Assembly: GCA_030220185.1 (NCBI GenBank)
Contig: JASPKZ010010275.1
Coordinates: 186,001 to 250,000 of the forward strand
Source of the DNA: Diploptera punctata
Lineage: Eukaryota > Arthropoda > Insecta > Blattodea > Blaberidae
Direction of reading: 5' to 3'
DNA: 64,000 bases
The notes beneath the pieces were generated by a model that was given only the letters and a program-made list of their open reading frames with translations, searched no databases and was not told the origin of the DNA. Of the stretch, positions 41,104 to 51,698 are shown piece by piece. The translations under genes were made by a program, and so were the position numbers. Position 1 is the first letter of the stretch. Each line of letters opens with the position of its first letter.

Positions 41104-41326
41104 CTGTTAGATACCGCTGTACCCTATCATACACAGATCTAATATTGTTCACTGACATTCGACGTCTGGAGGGCGATGGCGATGGCGGTGCTGTAGAAAT
41201 AAGCGGTCTCTCCATGTCTCTAGCGCGCTCGGGGATTCCCAACCCCTGCATGTTGCCATGCATCACGAGCATCGGGTGACACTTGGCCCTATTGTGCAGT
41301 TCACACTCCAAAAACTGTTTTACCAT
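41104..41326 (-). CDS. Possible host-gene first coding exon
   Basis: Minus strand: ATG at 41326-41324 opens 74 codons without a stop (FLECELHNRAKCHPMLVMHG, then IPERARDMERPLI, an SPSPSRRR run and VNNIRSVYDRVQRYLT). It ends in aacag followed by the splice donor gtaaga (41103-41098), in phase 1. It is GC-richer than its surroundings and matches no repeat here. The ATG context is weak (T at -3), so it could be an internal exon instead. I do not recognise the protein. The next exon would lie below 41098 or outside the window. Confidence 0.4.
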
Positions 41327-41589
41327 TAAATGTTATAAAATCAAACACACGTTTCAATAACGTCACTAAATCAAACACGTTGGAACTACGTTCAGCACAA
41401 GTCTAACATCGCAAGATTGTGTTTGCATATTTCAACTTTTTTTCCCGTCAACGAAAACGTCATCACTAAAAATTGCAACATCCTAACAAGTTGGAAGTGG
41501 GGTATCCTGTAAGTGAATCATGGAAACTTGATAAGAGAGGGGTTTTCAAACCGTTAAATGCGCCTCGTTAAGGAAGCCACTAACGCTCT
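41327..41589. other. Unassigned stretch upstream of the possible exon
   Basis: Has two near-repeats (aaatcaaacacacgtttcaa and aaatcaaacacgttggaac). It could hold a 5' UTR or promoter for 41104-41326; no TATA-like or initiator motif stands out. Confidence 0.3.
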
Positions 41590-41692
41590 CACAAGGGAAC
41601 TGTCCACCATTGAATGCCAAAACATACTTTGAAATTTTTCCCTGAGAGAAGACTACGTAATAGTGACCTTCACAGGTTACCACATATAATAA
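41590..41692. repeat. R6 fragment
   Basis: gctctcacaagggaactgtc and ctttgaaatttttccctgag match the left part of R6 at 3096-3160. Confidence 0.5.
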
Positions 41693-41704
41693 GAGTAAAG
41701 TAAA

Positions 41705-42003
41705 GTAAAGTGATCCCACAATAGACCCGGAGGCCCTTGGGGTAGCAGGAGGTTAAGGCTCCCACTTTTTCTAGACAATCGGCACTTTATGTCAGCCGGG
41801 TTGTCAGCCCTGCGTGACGGCCGCCTTTATCCCCAGAACAAGCGTCTGGTACTCATTTCCGTTAGAGGTTGAGTCGACCCCAGGGCCATAGTGCCGCGAG
41901 AGTGTTTGGGTCAGTTTAAAAATCCTGACCCCAACGGGACTTGAACCCTCGACCCTCCGGCTTGTAGCTCAGTGCCTTAACCACTACGCCACGGCGTGCC
42001 CCC
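41705..42003 (-). mobile_element. SINE2, full length with TSD
   Basis: Antisense SINE2 with (AAAGT)n tail and intact head (ccactacgccacggcgtgcc). TSD catataataaga is at 41693-41704 and 42004-42015. Confidence 0.9.
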
Positions 42004-42017
42004 CATATAATAAGAAC

Positions 42018-42117
<100 letters not shown>

Positions 42118-42876
42118 TGTATTGTATTGTAAGCCTACGTTTTCCCTTTACAGAGATTTTAGGCGCTCTCCCCCTACAGGGAAGAATTTGAACCTTACTA
42201 ATTTAGTCCCGCGCCGTAGCCGAGCGGTTAAGGTAGGAAGCCTTGGCGCAGAGCTACGGGGCTTGCGCTGGTTCGAGTCTCAATGGGGGAAGAAATTTTC
42301 TCATGGTATTTCGGCCAGTATGGGACCGGTGCCCACCCAGCATCGTGAGGCAATTGGGTAGCTACAAAATAGCGGCTCCAGGTTGAGGAACCAGCTATAA
42401 CGGCTGGGGGACTCTACATCCTAACCACATGTCACCCCTACACTGGCTGTTGATCATCTACCTCTGTGATTGACACATGTGGATGTGAAGGGCCAGCAGC
42501 CGGCTGGTAAAAGGGCAACCGCTGAAAAGTGGAAAGACCCTCAATCGGACTAATTTAGTTACACATGTTTTCGTATAGATGTCATTTTGAGTGGTACGTC
42601 GTCAGCGTTCCGCCTCATACTGACATCTAGGAAACCAAGGTAGTACTAGGACGGGAAAATTCGGTAAATTTTGCTTAGATGCCTTTTCATTCAGGCTTAA
42701 GGATTTTTTACGAGCCTGAAAATCTTCAGACTCGGGACCCGCGGCTCAAAGTCCCTCCCGGAGGACTTGCTTCTTGGATTTTTCCGTCCTAAAAAATCCA
42801 TCGACCCGTCCGGGTTTGAACCCGCGACCCTTGGCACCAGAGGCAAGGAGCATAACCACTAGTCCACCGCGGCCGA
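42118..42876 (-). mobile_element. SINE4 split by a SINE3
   Basis: The outer parts (42118-42207 and 42549-42876) join to a full SINE4: gtaagcctacgttttccctt at the tail, and gtccaccgcggcc with accactagtccaccgcg at the head. The (AAT)n on the left and right edges may be its target. Confidence 0.88.
42208..42548 (+). mobile_element. SINE3, full length, nested in SINE4
   Basis: The tRNA-like head gccgtagccgagcggttaag with B box ctggttcgagtctc is followed by ggaccggtgcccacccagca, ccagctataacggctggggg and aaccacatgtcacccctaca. It ends in gaccctcaatcgg. TSD actaatttagt is at 42197-42207 and 42549-42559. Confidence 0.92.
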
Positions 42877-42940
42877 TAATAATAATAATAATAATAATAA
42901 TAATTAATAATAATTAATATTATTATTATTATTAATATTA

Positions 42941-43305
42941 TTATTCATGTATTTTATGTATTTCGGACTAAATGGCCATGGTTTGGTTTTATTAACATTC
43001 AACGTTTCGTTTACTACTGCGGTAGACATCCTCAGGAGATTCTGCGTGCTCTATGACCTCCTAGCTCTTCAACTGTCGGCTGCAGACTGACTGTGCGTTG
43101 GAAATCGTGTCCTTATTCATATACTCAACTATAAAGAAGGACTCGATTTCCAACGCACAGCCAGTCTGCAGTCGACATTTGACGAGTTAGGAGGTCAAAG
43201 AGCACGCAGAATCTCTTGAGGATGTCTACCGCAGTAGTAGACGAAACGGTGAGTGTTAACCAAACCATGGCCATTTAGCCCGAAAGACATAAAAGACATG
43301 AATAA
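42941..43305. repeat. FB2 foldback element
   Basis: Arms of about 170 bp: left ttattcatgtattttatgta ... gtggaaatcgtgtcctt-type sequence; right aaggactcgatttcc ... aaaagacatgaataa. Conserved inner blocks include gaggatgtctaccgcagtag and its complement, and accatggccatttag. The loop is about 25 nt near 43115-43135. There is no coding. Confidence 0.85.
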
Positions 43306-43336
43306 GACACCTGCTGTGAAAGTCTACAATTGTACA

Positions 43337-43354
43337 TAATAATAATAATACTAC

Positions 43355-43401
<47 letters not shown>
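43337..43401. repeat. (ATA)n microsatellite
   Basis: About 20 units with one CTA interruption, next to a LINE-F-type 3' end. Confidence 0.9.
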
Positions 43402-43810
43402 GCTTTACTTTACCTGGCAGAGTTAAGGCCTTAAGGCCTTATCTGCCACTCAACCCGGTTTAAAAAATCAAAAGAAAATAATCTTACATCTAAATTACAA
43501 TAAACATAAACGATTACATGTTATATATACAATACAATTATTATTTATAATGTATTTTGATTTATTCTAGATTTAACGAATTAAATATATAATATGTACA
43601 AGATATATAAAAAACGAGAAAAAGGCTATTAATGACATAGTATAAATTTAAATAAATAGAGAAAAATTAATTATTAGACAACAGGTAACTGTATAAGCGT
43701 GACTTAAAGGTGCCAAGTGTGCGGCAACCCCTGATACCTTGAGGGAGGAAATTCCAGGAGCGGGCAGAGGCTACTGTGAAGGAAGTAGAATAAGAGGAAG
43801 TGCTATGAAG
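43402..43810 (-). mobile_element. LINE-F relative: C-terminal domain and 3' UTR
   Basis: On the minus strand 43808-43680 reads STSSYSTSFTVASARSWNFL and PQGIRGCRTLGTFKSRLYSY. It is the W-N-x-L-P helical tail of a CR1/Jockey-like LINE. The UTR ends in ggcagagttaaggccttaag and gccactcaacc. The same subfamily is at 46415-46625 (plus) and 63735-63865. Confidence 0.75.
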
Positions 43811-43930
43811 AGTTAAGTATCGTAGACTACGGAGTGCAGGACATGTGGCACGATTGGGGGGTGAAAGAGAGGCAAGGAAGCTTCTTGTAGGAAAACACCC
43901 GGTTGACAGACAAGAATAAGGTGGGAGAGT
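43811..43930 (+). mobile_element. LINE-A scrap
   Basis: gttaagtatcgtagactacg, caggacatgtggcacgattg and aagcttcttgtaggaaaaca: diverged sense LINE-A, truncated at both ends. Confidence 0.65.
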
Positions 43931-44055
43931 AGTACCAAGGCCGTGTCCAAAAAAAAAATATCTGCCGTTTCTAACTGCAAGGCACTAAAATCCAGCACCA
44001 AATATCTTATTTAAACTACAGGTGGTAATACAACTCCCAATTTAGTGGATTGGAT
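43931..44055. repeat. R6 copy without SINE
   Basis: taccaaggccgtgtccaaaa to aatttagtggattgg; gives the uninterrupted order of the R6 copy at 3096-3605. Confidence 0.6.
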
Positions 44056-44326
44056 AACCCTGCAAAACTGACCCTCGAGCCGCGCCCCGCCACACATAAT
44101 TTCAATATATTCAAGAAGGGACGTTCATCTGCTTCGCACAGTTGGTTGCCATTTTGCTGGATTCTAGCTTCGATTTGTGTACCTGGCAGTTAAAAACGGC
44201 TAATATTTTTTTGGAAGCGGGCTTCGTAAATCATAACGATTTTTTCGGAGGAATTTCAAGGTAGGCTGTGGCATGCAATGGTTAACAGCTTCCTGATCAG
44301 ATAGAGGTCACAAATTAAAAAAAAAA
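44056..44326. other. Unassigned, locally GC-rich stretch
   Basis: ctcgagccgcgccccgcc at 44077 and a donor-like aaggtaggctg at 44259. No frame or repeat match could be supported. Confidence 0.3.
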
Positions 44327-44339
44327 ATAAAAGGCTCAT

Positions 44340-44849
44340 CCCCCCCAGGAGCTATCGCCTTGACGTGGTGGGGGGGGCTTAGTACCCGATGAACCAGACG
44401 ACCCTACTGGGGAAGATTGACTTGGGTTAATCTTGCTGGTGGGTAAGAGGCGAGGGGAACTAAGTATAGCTCACAACGAGGGAATGGCGTCTGTATCCAT
44501 ATTGGGCGGCCACATCTTCGTCAAGTCTTCAACGGTCAACAGGGCGACAAGGAATAGCACAGCTAAACTTGTAGGGCTTGAAGAGCGGAAGAAGCAGCCC
44601 TCTCTTGGGGGGTGGATACCCAGAGGAGCATGTTTGGAGGCTCAGAGGAAGCAGCCCTTCCACCATCCTTGTCCTGCGAAGCGCTCGTAACGCTTCCAGG
44701 AGACATTTATCTTACTGAGAAGCTTCATGGAAATCAGCCGGATTGTCATAAAAGGAACCGACCCAAGCAAGATCCTAGAAGACGTTGGGTTGATGCATTA
44801 TGAAGTCGGAACGGGCAATTGCCTAATCCCTGGAGTGATGATGATGATG
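44340..44849 (+). mobile_element. Mini-LINE-B: 5' leader joined to 3' end
   Basis: A GC-rich leader (44340 to about 44740) starts with a C run, ggagctatcgccttgacgtg and a G run. It is followed at about 44745-44849 by the LINE-B terminus: RRRWVDAL and a stop, then gtcggaacgggcaattgcct, aatccctgg and (GAT)n. The same 3' end is at 55738-55830. TSD ataaaaggYtcat is at 44327-44339 and 44850-44862 (one mismatch). There is no polymerase or endonuclease. With 12056-12702 this is the second element of this design. Confidence 0.72.
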
Positions 44850-44862
44850 ATAAAAGGTTCAT

Positions 44863-45030
44863 TAAATATAATAGCATAAGACCTCTACTATAACAAAAAT
44901 AAATCTATATCCTAAAAAATAGAACGCGAGTCTATACTCGTACAATAATAAAAAAATAGCTCACTAAATATTTCTTAAACAGTATACGAATAGTATATAA
45001 AACCATGTTCTAGTATATTTTTAATATTCA
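44863..45030. other. Unassigned AT-rich gap
   Basis: No recognised feature. Confidence 0.3.
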
Positions 45031-46260
45031 CTAGTTAATACCCGGCATGCGCTGCTACGCCTAAATGATTGAAAATTAATGTGTTTTTATGTTTAGTTAA
45101 ATAAGTCAGAGGAAAAATAATTATAAATTTACATTTTTGACACCCCGTGCTGATTACCCGGCGTTGCCCGGGAATCTACTTATCCCGATATTCTTGACAT
45201 AAATGAGCTGAAATACGAAAATTAATGTCTATTATGTTTAGTTGGGGCACGCCGTAGCGTAGTGGTTAAGGCACTGAACTACAAGCCGGAGGGTCGAGGG
45301 TTCAAGTCCCGTTGGGGTCAGGATTTTTAAACTGGCCCAAACCCCTCTGGTGGCACTATGGTCCTGGGGTCGACTCAGCCTCTAACGGAAATGAGTACCA
45401 GACGCTTGTTCTGGGGTAAAGGCGGCCGTCACGCATGGCTGACAACCCGGCTGACATAAAGTGCCAATTGTCTAGAAAAAGTGGGAGCCTTAACCTCCTA
45501 CTACCCGAAGGGCCTCCGGGTCTGTTCTGGGATCACTTTGCTTTGCTTTGCTTTGCTATGTTTAGTTAAATAAGTGACGGAAAAATGTATATAGTAATTA
45601 TTTTTAGATACCCCGTGCTGTTTACCAGGCGTTGTCCGGGAATGTACTCATCCCGATCTTTTCTGGGCATAAATGACCTGAAAGACAAACATTAATGTAC
45701 TTATTATCATTAGTTGAATAAGTAGAATGAAAAATAATTATAAATGTACATCGTAATTATTTTAAGGTACCCTGTACTGATTACCCGATGTTGCCCGGGA
45801 ATCTACTTATCTCGATCTTCTTGGCATAAATGAGCTAAAAGACAAAATTCGTTATCAGTTATCCGTAAAAGAATGCCCACCATGTGCTGCTATGCTTGCA
45901 CAGGAATCTACGTACTTGTCTCGATCTTCTTGGCATCAATGAAAGACAAAAATGGTTATTGTGAGTTTTCCGTAACATATGCTGTCGTGGGCTTTTTTGT
46001 AGAGCTTTTTGAGATATTCAATTCAGTGTACATTAATGTTGTGTATTTGTTATGGTTTAGGCAGCGTAAGCCATTTATCCAAAAAGCTACTTTTCCATGT
46101 TTTCCACTACAAGGGATGATTTTTAAGGGTGTAGGAGTTGAATATCACAACTCTCTTATAGCCTATGTTCATCCCGGGAATCTTCTGAACATTTTGCAAA
46201 GAGCCCCATCACAATCGGATCAATGGTATGACCGCGCATAAAGTACGAACAAACAAACAA
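45031..46260. repeat. R7 copy 3, with about three internal units and a SINE2
   Basis: Starts ctagttaatacccggcatgc and ends gaccgcgcataaagtacgaa then (ACAA)n. The internal units (gtgctgattacccgg or variants) begin near 45147, 45616 and 45774. The rest matches copies 1 and 2. Confidence 0.7.
45244..45551 (+). mobile_element. SINE2, full length, nested in R7
   Basis: Intact head, body and a tail of repeated ctttg units. TSD tatgtttagtt is at 45233-45243 and 45552-45562. Confidence 0.9.
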
Positions 46261-46414
46261 AAAAAAAACAACAAACATTCATTCTTATATATTAGTTTTA
46301 TATTTCGCACTTTCTTTATATCAAATAAATTATTTAATCAAGTTATCGATTGATTGATCGATCGATCCGCATTTGTCACATTGAGGGACATGGGTGCAAG
46401 AAGTTATCTTCTTA

Positions 46415-46625
46415 CCACAATATTGACACTACGCCACAGATAACAGTCTGCTAACAATCCCTCTTCATAGCACTTCCTCTTATTCTACTTCATTTACAGT
46501 AGCCTCTTCCCGCCCCTAGAATTTCCTCCCTTAAGATATCAAGGGTTGCCGCACACTTGACCCTTTTAAGTCACACTTATACAATTATTTGTTGTTAAAT
46601 AATTAATTTTTCTCCAGAACTAAAT
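46415..46625 (+). mobile_element. LINE-F relative, C-terminal fragment
   Basis: The plus strand encodes LHSTSSYSTSFTVASS, then a frame with D-I-K-G-C-R-T-L. It is the same subfamily as 43402-43810 but inverted. Stops break it. Confidence 0.65.
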
Positions 46626-46629
46626 TTAT

Positions 46630-46930
46630 TCATAAGTAATGCCAAGAGTGATTTCCAAATTATCGATAAATTCAGGACTCCGGAATTTATCTAGGGAATT
46701 TGGAAATCAAGAGTGGCATTTGTTAGGACTATTTAACGTATAAAATTATGCTGTTTACTCACAAATCATTGTTTAAATTTAGTTATTTTAAAATATTTAC
46801 ATATTTAATGTAAAGGGCGATGTTGGAAAACAAATGAGAAACGTTATGTTTCATTTGTTCATTTCTGCAACCAGATCATATTCATTACCAAATAGAATCG
46901 CAATATTGTAAGTATGCACCCTAGTGGAGA
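46630..46930. repeat. R8 copy 2
   Basis: ataagtaatgccaagagtga with its downstream inverted partner, then gttaggactatttaacgta and ctgcaaccagatcatattc, as in 16345-16680. Confidence 0.7.
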
Positions 46931-47132
46931 AAAAATTAAACGCATCATTATAGGTTATTAAATAATTTCTGATGTCCTATGATGTAAATATATCAATTTT
47001 TTTTCAACGTTAAATCCCGGGAAATAATACGTTTAAAAAAATGCAAACAGTGTTTTATTTTTTTATGGTATAATCAATTGCTACGAATATTTTTCTATTA
47101 TATATCGCAAACAGATTCTGGTTACATTCGTG

Positions 47133-47179
<47 letters not shown>

Positions 47180-48125
47180 CTGGGAGCCACTTGATTAAAA
47201 TGAGAGTGATAAAATCGAGGTGAAAAAAGACTGTGATTGGTTGTAAATCAAAATTCATTGAAATATGATTGGTCATTGACTGCCATTTGGGGCATGAGTT
47301 AAATAGTCGCCCTATCTTCTCCAAAGCAACACTAACTTACTAAAACTAACACAATTTAACGCATCATTATAGGTTATTAATTATTTTCTGATGTCCTATG
47401 ATGTAAATATATGCATTTTTTTTCAACGTTAAATCCCGGGAAATAGTACGTTTAAAAAAATGCAAACAGTGGTTTATTTTTTTTATGGTATAATCAATTG
47501 CTACGAATATTTGTCTATTATACCTCGCAAGCAGAATCTGGTTTAATATTCGTGCACTATATATATATAATCTGGGAGCCACTTGATTAAAATGAGAGTG
47601 ATAAAATCGAGGTGAAAAAAGACTGTGATTGGTTGTAAAATCAAAATTCATTGAAATATGATTGGTCATTGACTGCCATTTGGGGCATGAGTTAAATAGT
47701 CGCCCTATCTTCTCCAAAGAAACACTAACTTACTAAAACTAACACAATTTAACGCATCATTATAGGTTATTAATTATTTTCTGATGTCCTATGATGTAAA
47801 TATATGCATTTTTTTTCAACGTTAAATCCCGGGAAATAGTACGTTTAAAAAAATGCAAACAGTGGTTTATTTTTTTTTATGGTATAATCAATTGCTACGA
47901 ATATTTGTCTATTATACCTCGCAAGCAGAATCTGGTTTAATATTCGTGCACTATATATATATAATCTGGGAGCCACTTGATTAAAATGAGAGTGATAAAA
48001 TCGAGGTGAAAAAAGACTGTGATTGGTTGTAAATCAAAATTCATTGAAATATGATTGGTCATTGACTGCCATTTGGGGCATGAGTTAAATAGTCGCCCTA
48101 TCTTCTCCAAAGAAACACTAACTTA
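46931..48125. repeat. Three tandem units of about 393-419 bp (R8 3' part)
   Basis: gcatcattataggttatt starts at 46942, 47361 and 47754. Each unit runs through tcaacgttaaatcccgggaa, ctgggagccacttgattaaa, gaaatatgattggtcattga and cgccctatcttctccaa. Unit 1 is longer because of a (TA)n run at 47135-47176. Units 2 and 3 are almost identical, so the last duplication is recent. Frames of 89 and 116 codons on the minus strand are read-through. Confidence 0.92.
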
Positions 48126-48362
48126 CTAACACTAACTTGCCCACTAATGTAGGTGGACTCCTGGTACAGAATCCCATTATATGAGAGCAAATATGTAGGC
48201 AATTGGCTCTAGAGGAACATATTTTATCATATTGGCCAACACGACACTAAAAATAATTTGTTTCCGATCGAATACTAACTCACCCATTCTCTCACACAAA
48301 CTTGCCCAAACGAACACTTAATTGCCCATCTAACACTAAATTACCTATCTAACATTAACTTG

Positions 48363-48707
48363 GTACCGCGCCGTAGCAGAGCGGTTATGGCAAGAAGCCT
48401 TGGCGCAGAACTACGGGACTTGCACTGGTTCGAGTCTCCATGGGGGAAGAAATTTTTCTCATGGAATTTCGGTCAGTATGGTACCGGTGCCCACCCAGCA
48501 TCGTGAGGCATTTGGGTAGCTATAGTAAGTAGCGGTTCCAAGTTGAGAAAACCAGCTATAACGGCTGGGGGACTCGTCATGCTGACCACATGTCACCCCT
48601 ACACTGGCTAGATGATCGTCTACCTATGTGATTAACACATGTGGATGTGAGGCCAGCAGATGGCTGGTCAGCCAAGGGCCTTCTAGGCCTCGCGCTTGGA
48701 GTTTTTT
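48363..48707 (+). mobile_element. SINE3, full length with TSD
   Basis: Head gccgtagcagagcggttatg to the end gcctcgcgcttggagttttt. TSD aacattaacttg is at 48351-48362 and 48708-48719. The target is the minisatellite itself. Confidence 0.9.
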
Positions 48708-48719
48708 AACATTAACTTG

Positions 48720-48905
48720 CCCATAAGTATCGGTTCCAGGTTGAGAAAACCAGCTATAACGGCTGGGAGACTCGTCATGCTGACCACATGTCACCCCTAC
48801 ACTGGCTTGATGATTGTCTACCTCTGTGATTAACACATTTGGATGCGAGGCCAGCATACGGCTGGTCAGCCAAGGACCTTCTAGGCCTCGCGCTTGGAGT
48901 TTTTT
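48720..48905 (+). repeat. Tandem duplication of the SINE3 3' half plus target
   Basis: Repeats 48530-48719 (gtatcggttccaggttgaga to cttggagttttttaacatta) with a few changes. It contains the TSD sequence again, so it arose by duplication after insertion. Confidence 0.85.
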
Positions 48906-49510
48906 AACATTAACTTGCCCAAGCTAACACTAATTTACCCATTTTCTCACTGTAACTTGCCAATTTTCTCCCTCCTAACTTGCCCATTTTTACATTCTAA
49001 CTTTTCCATTTTCTTACCCTAATTTGCCCAAACGAACACTAAATTGCCCATCTAACACTAATTTACCCATTTTCTCACTGTAACTTGCCAATTTTCTCCC
49101 TCCTAACTTGCCCATTTTTACATTCTAACTTTTCCATTTTCTTACCCTAACTTGCCCAAACGAACACTAAATTGCCCATCTAACACTAAATTACCTATCT
49201 AACATTAACTTGCCCAAGCTAACACTAACTTGCCCATTTTTTCACTCCAATTTACTTATTTTCTCACTCCTAACTTGTCCATTTTTACATTCTAACTTGT
49301 CCATTTTCTCACCCTAACTTGACCAAACGAACACTATATTGCCCATGTAACACTAAATTTCCCTTCCAACACTAAATTACCTATCTAACATTAACTTGCC
49401 CAAGCTAACACTAACTTGCCCATTTTCTCACTCTAATTTAGCTATTTTCTCACTCTTAATTTACCCATTTTTACATTCTAACTTGTCCATTTTCTCACAG
49501 TAACTTGCAT

Positions 49511-50454
49511 ACTAATGAAGGTATGCTCCTGGGATACAATACAATTATATGTGAGAAAACATGTTAGCAATTGTCTCTAGCAGGAACATGTGTTATCACA
49601 TAGGCCACTAGTTTTCCGATCGAATATTCACAGGTGACACTTAGGCATAGAATAGAATAGCCTTTAAATTAACATACTTAATTGAAGGACTTTATTGTAT
49701 TTTTTGTTGAAGCAAATCACTTTTGACAGGGAAGACGCGTTCACATTTGGACGATTAACCCTTAAATTCGTAATGTAACCTTTTGGATACATCAGTTGGT
49801 TTAATTAATTTATTATTTTAAATAAATCAGAAGAAAACGAACAAAAAGAAACCACTTAAATGTGTGTCCAATTACACAATATACATAATAATAACAGTTA
49901 CGCAAGATTCCATTTTCACTGCGGTCCGCCACATTCAAATACTAACAGAAGTCATTTGTTTTTTTTTTGCCAATTTAAGGGAGCCCCGATAAATATTTTG
50001 AAAACCCCTGTAATGTAGATATCCTGTGACTAATTCGCACCTATGATGTCACACGCAAACACACTGTTGAGATGGCAGGAAATGTTCTTGCTGAATAAAA
50101 GTAGAGAATTTACCACGCACACACATACACGCACAAAACGTGGCGCTTAGCGTCTGTGCACCTCGATATCAGCAGCACTACTGACCTGATGCAAGAGCTG
50201 ACTCCATATTGCGCTCTCTGTCTTGCCTCCTCCTCCTCTACTTCGCAACCGGCAAATCCAGGAGGAGGGGTCCTCCAGAGGGACTTACACACCCACGTAG
50301 TAGACCCGCGTTTACCGGGGAAAAAAACCTTCATCCGTAGAAGTAACTGGAAAATTTCTATTTTCAATTAATCTCTCTTCATTAACTACAGAATGGCTGT
50401 TCATTATGAGTGATATATACTGTCAAGACCAGACTATGGTTGTGGAAGTTATAC
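49511..50454. other. Unassigned; GC-rich patch at 50130-50330
   Basis: 49640-50100 is AT-rich with no match. 50130-50330 is clearly GC-richer (gcctcctcctcctctacttc, aggaggaggggtcctccaga) and, on the minus strand, has a donor-like gtaagt at 50284-50289 and a frame of 85 codons. It could be a UTR, exon or CpG-poor regulatory patch; nothing is decisive. Confidence 0.3.
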
Positions 50455-51480
50455 TTACTTACTCACTGGTACTATCGAACCCGTAGGTTCATGGTCGCGC
50501 GGACATAAGCTCTCCATACATCTGTATCCTGAGCCAATGTTTTCCAATCATCCCCTATATAATCTACTTCCTTCAAATTGTAGTTAATATTATTCTCCCA
50601 CCTCATTCTTGGTCTACCAACTGGGCGTTTTCCCTCTGGTTTTCCAACAAGAAGCTTCCATGCACGTCTTTCATTCTCCATACGTGCCACATGTCCTGCC
50701 TATCGCAGTCTATGACACTTAACTGTTCTCATTATATCTGGATTCCTATAAAGACCATGTAATTCACTGTTATGCAGTCTTCTCCATTCACCTGTCTGTT
50801 CATCTCTCTTTGGTCCAAAAATTTTCCTAAGAACTTTATTCTCTACCTCAAATCATAGTTAATATTACTCCCCCCTCATTCTTGGTCTACCAACTGGCAT
50901 TTTCCATCTGGTTTCCCTACAAGAAGCTTCCATGCACGTCTTTCATTCCCCATACCTGCCACATCTCCTGCCTATCGCAGTCTATGAGACTTAACCGTTC
51001 TCATTATATCTGGATTCCTATAAAGACCATGTAATTCACTGTTATGCAGTCTTCTCCATTCACCTGTCTGTTCATCTCTCTTTGGTCCAAAAATTTTCCT
51101 AAGAACTTTATTCTCTACCTCAAATCATAGTTAATATTACTCTCCCACCTCATTCTTGGTCTACCAACTGGGAGTTTTCCATCTGGTTTACCTACAAGAA
51201 GCTTCCATGCACGTCTTTCATTCCCCATACGTGCCACATGTCCTGCCCACCGCAGTCTATGAGACTTAACTGTTCTCATTATATCTGGCTTCCTATAAAG
51301 ACCATGTAATTCACTGTTATGCAGTCTTCTCCATTCACCTGTCTGTTCATCTCTCTTCGGTCCAAAAATTTTCCTAAGAACTTTATTCTCTACCTCAAAT
51401 CATAGTTAATGTTATTCTCACACCCCAGTCTTGGTCTACCAACTGGACGTTTTCCCTCTGGATTTCCTACAAGAAGTTAC
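50455..51480 (-). mobile_element. LINE-A with internal tandem triplication
   Basis: Antisense LINE-A from cttactcactggtactatcg. The segment starting ctctacctcaaatcatagtt is repeated at 50841, 51113 and 51388 (periods 272 and 275). Each repeat covers the RMRWE-to-VLRKIFG part of the tail. The final unit is cut at 51480. This order cannot arise by simple truncation; the element was tandemly duplicated. Confidence 0.85.
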
Positions 51481-51655
51481 AGTGGAATATATTGACATAC
51501 TACAACAGTTCTCATGGGTCTGTTCCACAGTTCGTGTCTATTGTAATTCGCTATTAAACATATAATATGCAGAAGAGCTGCACAAACTTATATCGCGGGG
51601 CAAATGGAAGAAATATGAAGGTGGCATGGGCAATAGGCTGTAATAACTGTTGCAG

Positions 51656-51696
<41 letters not shown>
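51656..51696. repeat. (TTA)n microsatellite
   Basis: About 13 units. The SINE1 that follows is bounded on its far side by gattattattattta, so this run may be an expanded TSD. Confidence 0.9.
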
Positions 51697-51698
51697 GT

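Larger units (their letters stand above)
48126..49510. repeat. Minisatellite of cttgccca-type blocks
   Basis: Blocks such as taacttgcccattttctcac, ctaacactaaattaccta and cccaaacgaacactaaattg recur irregularly. A larger period is visible (for example, cactgtaacttgccaatttt at about 48944 and 49076). It is split by a SINE3 at 48363. Confidence 0.85.

Noticed and set aside
46931..47717. Paired 89- and 116-codon frames with shared N-terminus
   Set aside because: They are units 1 and 2 of the 393-bp tandem repeat; identity comes from DNA duplication and there is no coding signature.
50110..50371. Overlapping frames on both strands in the GC-rich patch as coding
   Set aside because: GC-rich DNA lacks stops by chance; no conserved motif and no consistent splice sites.
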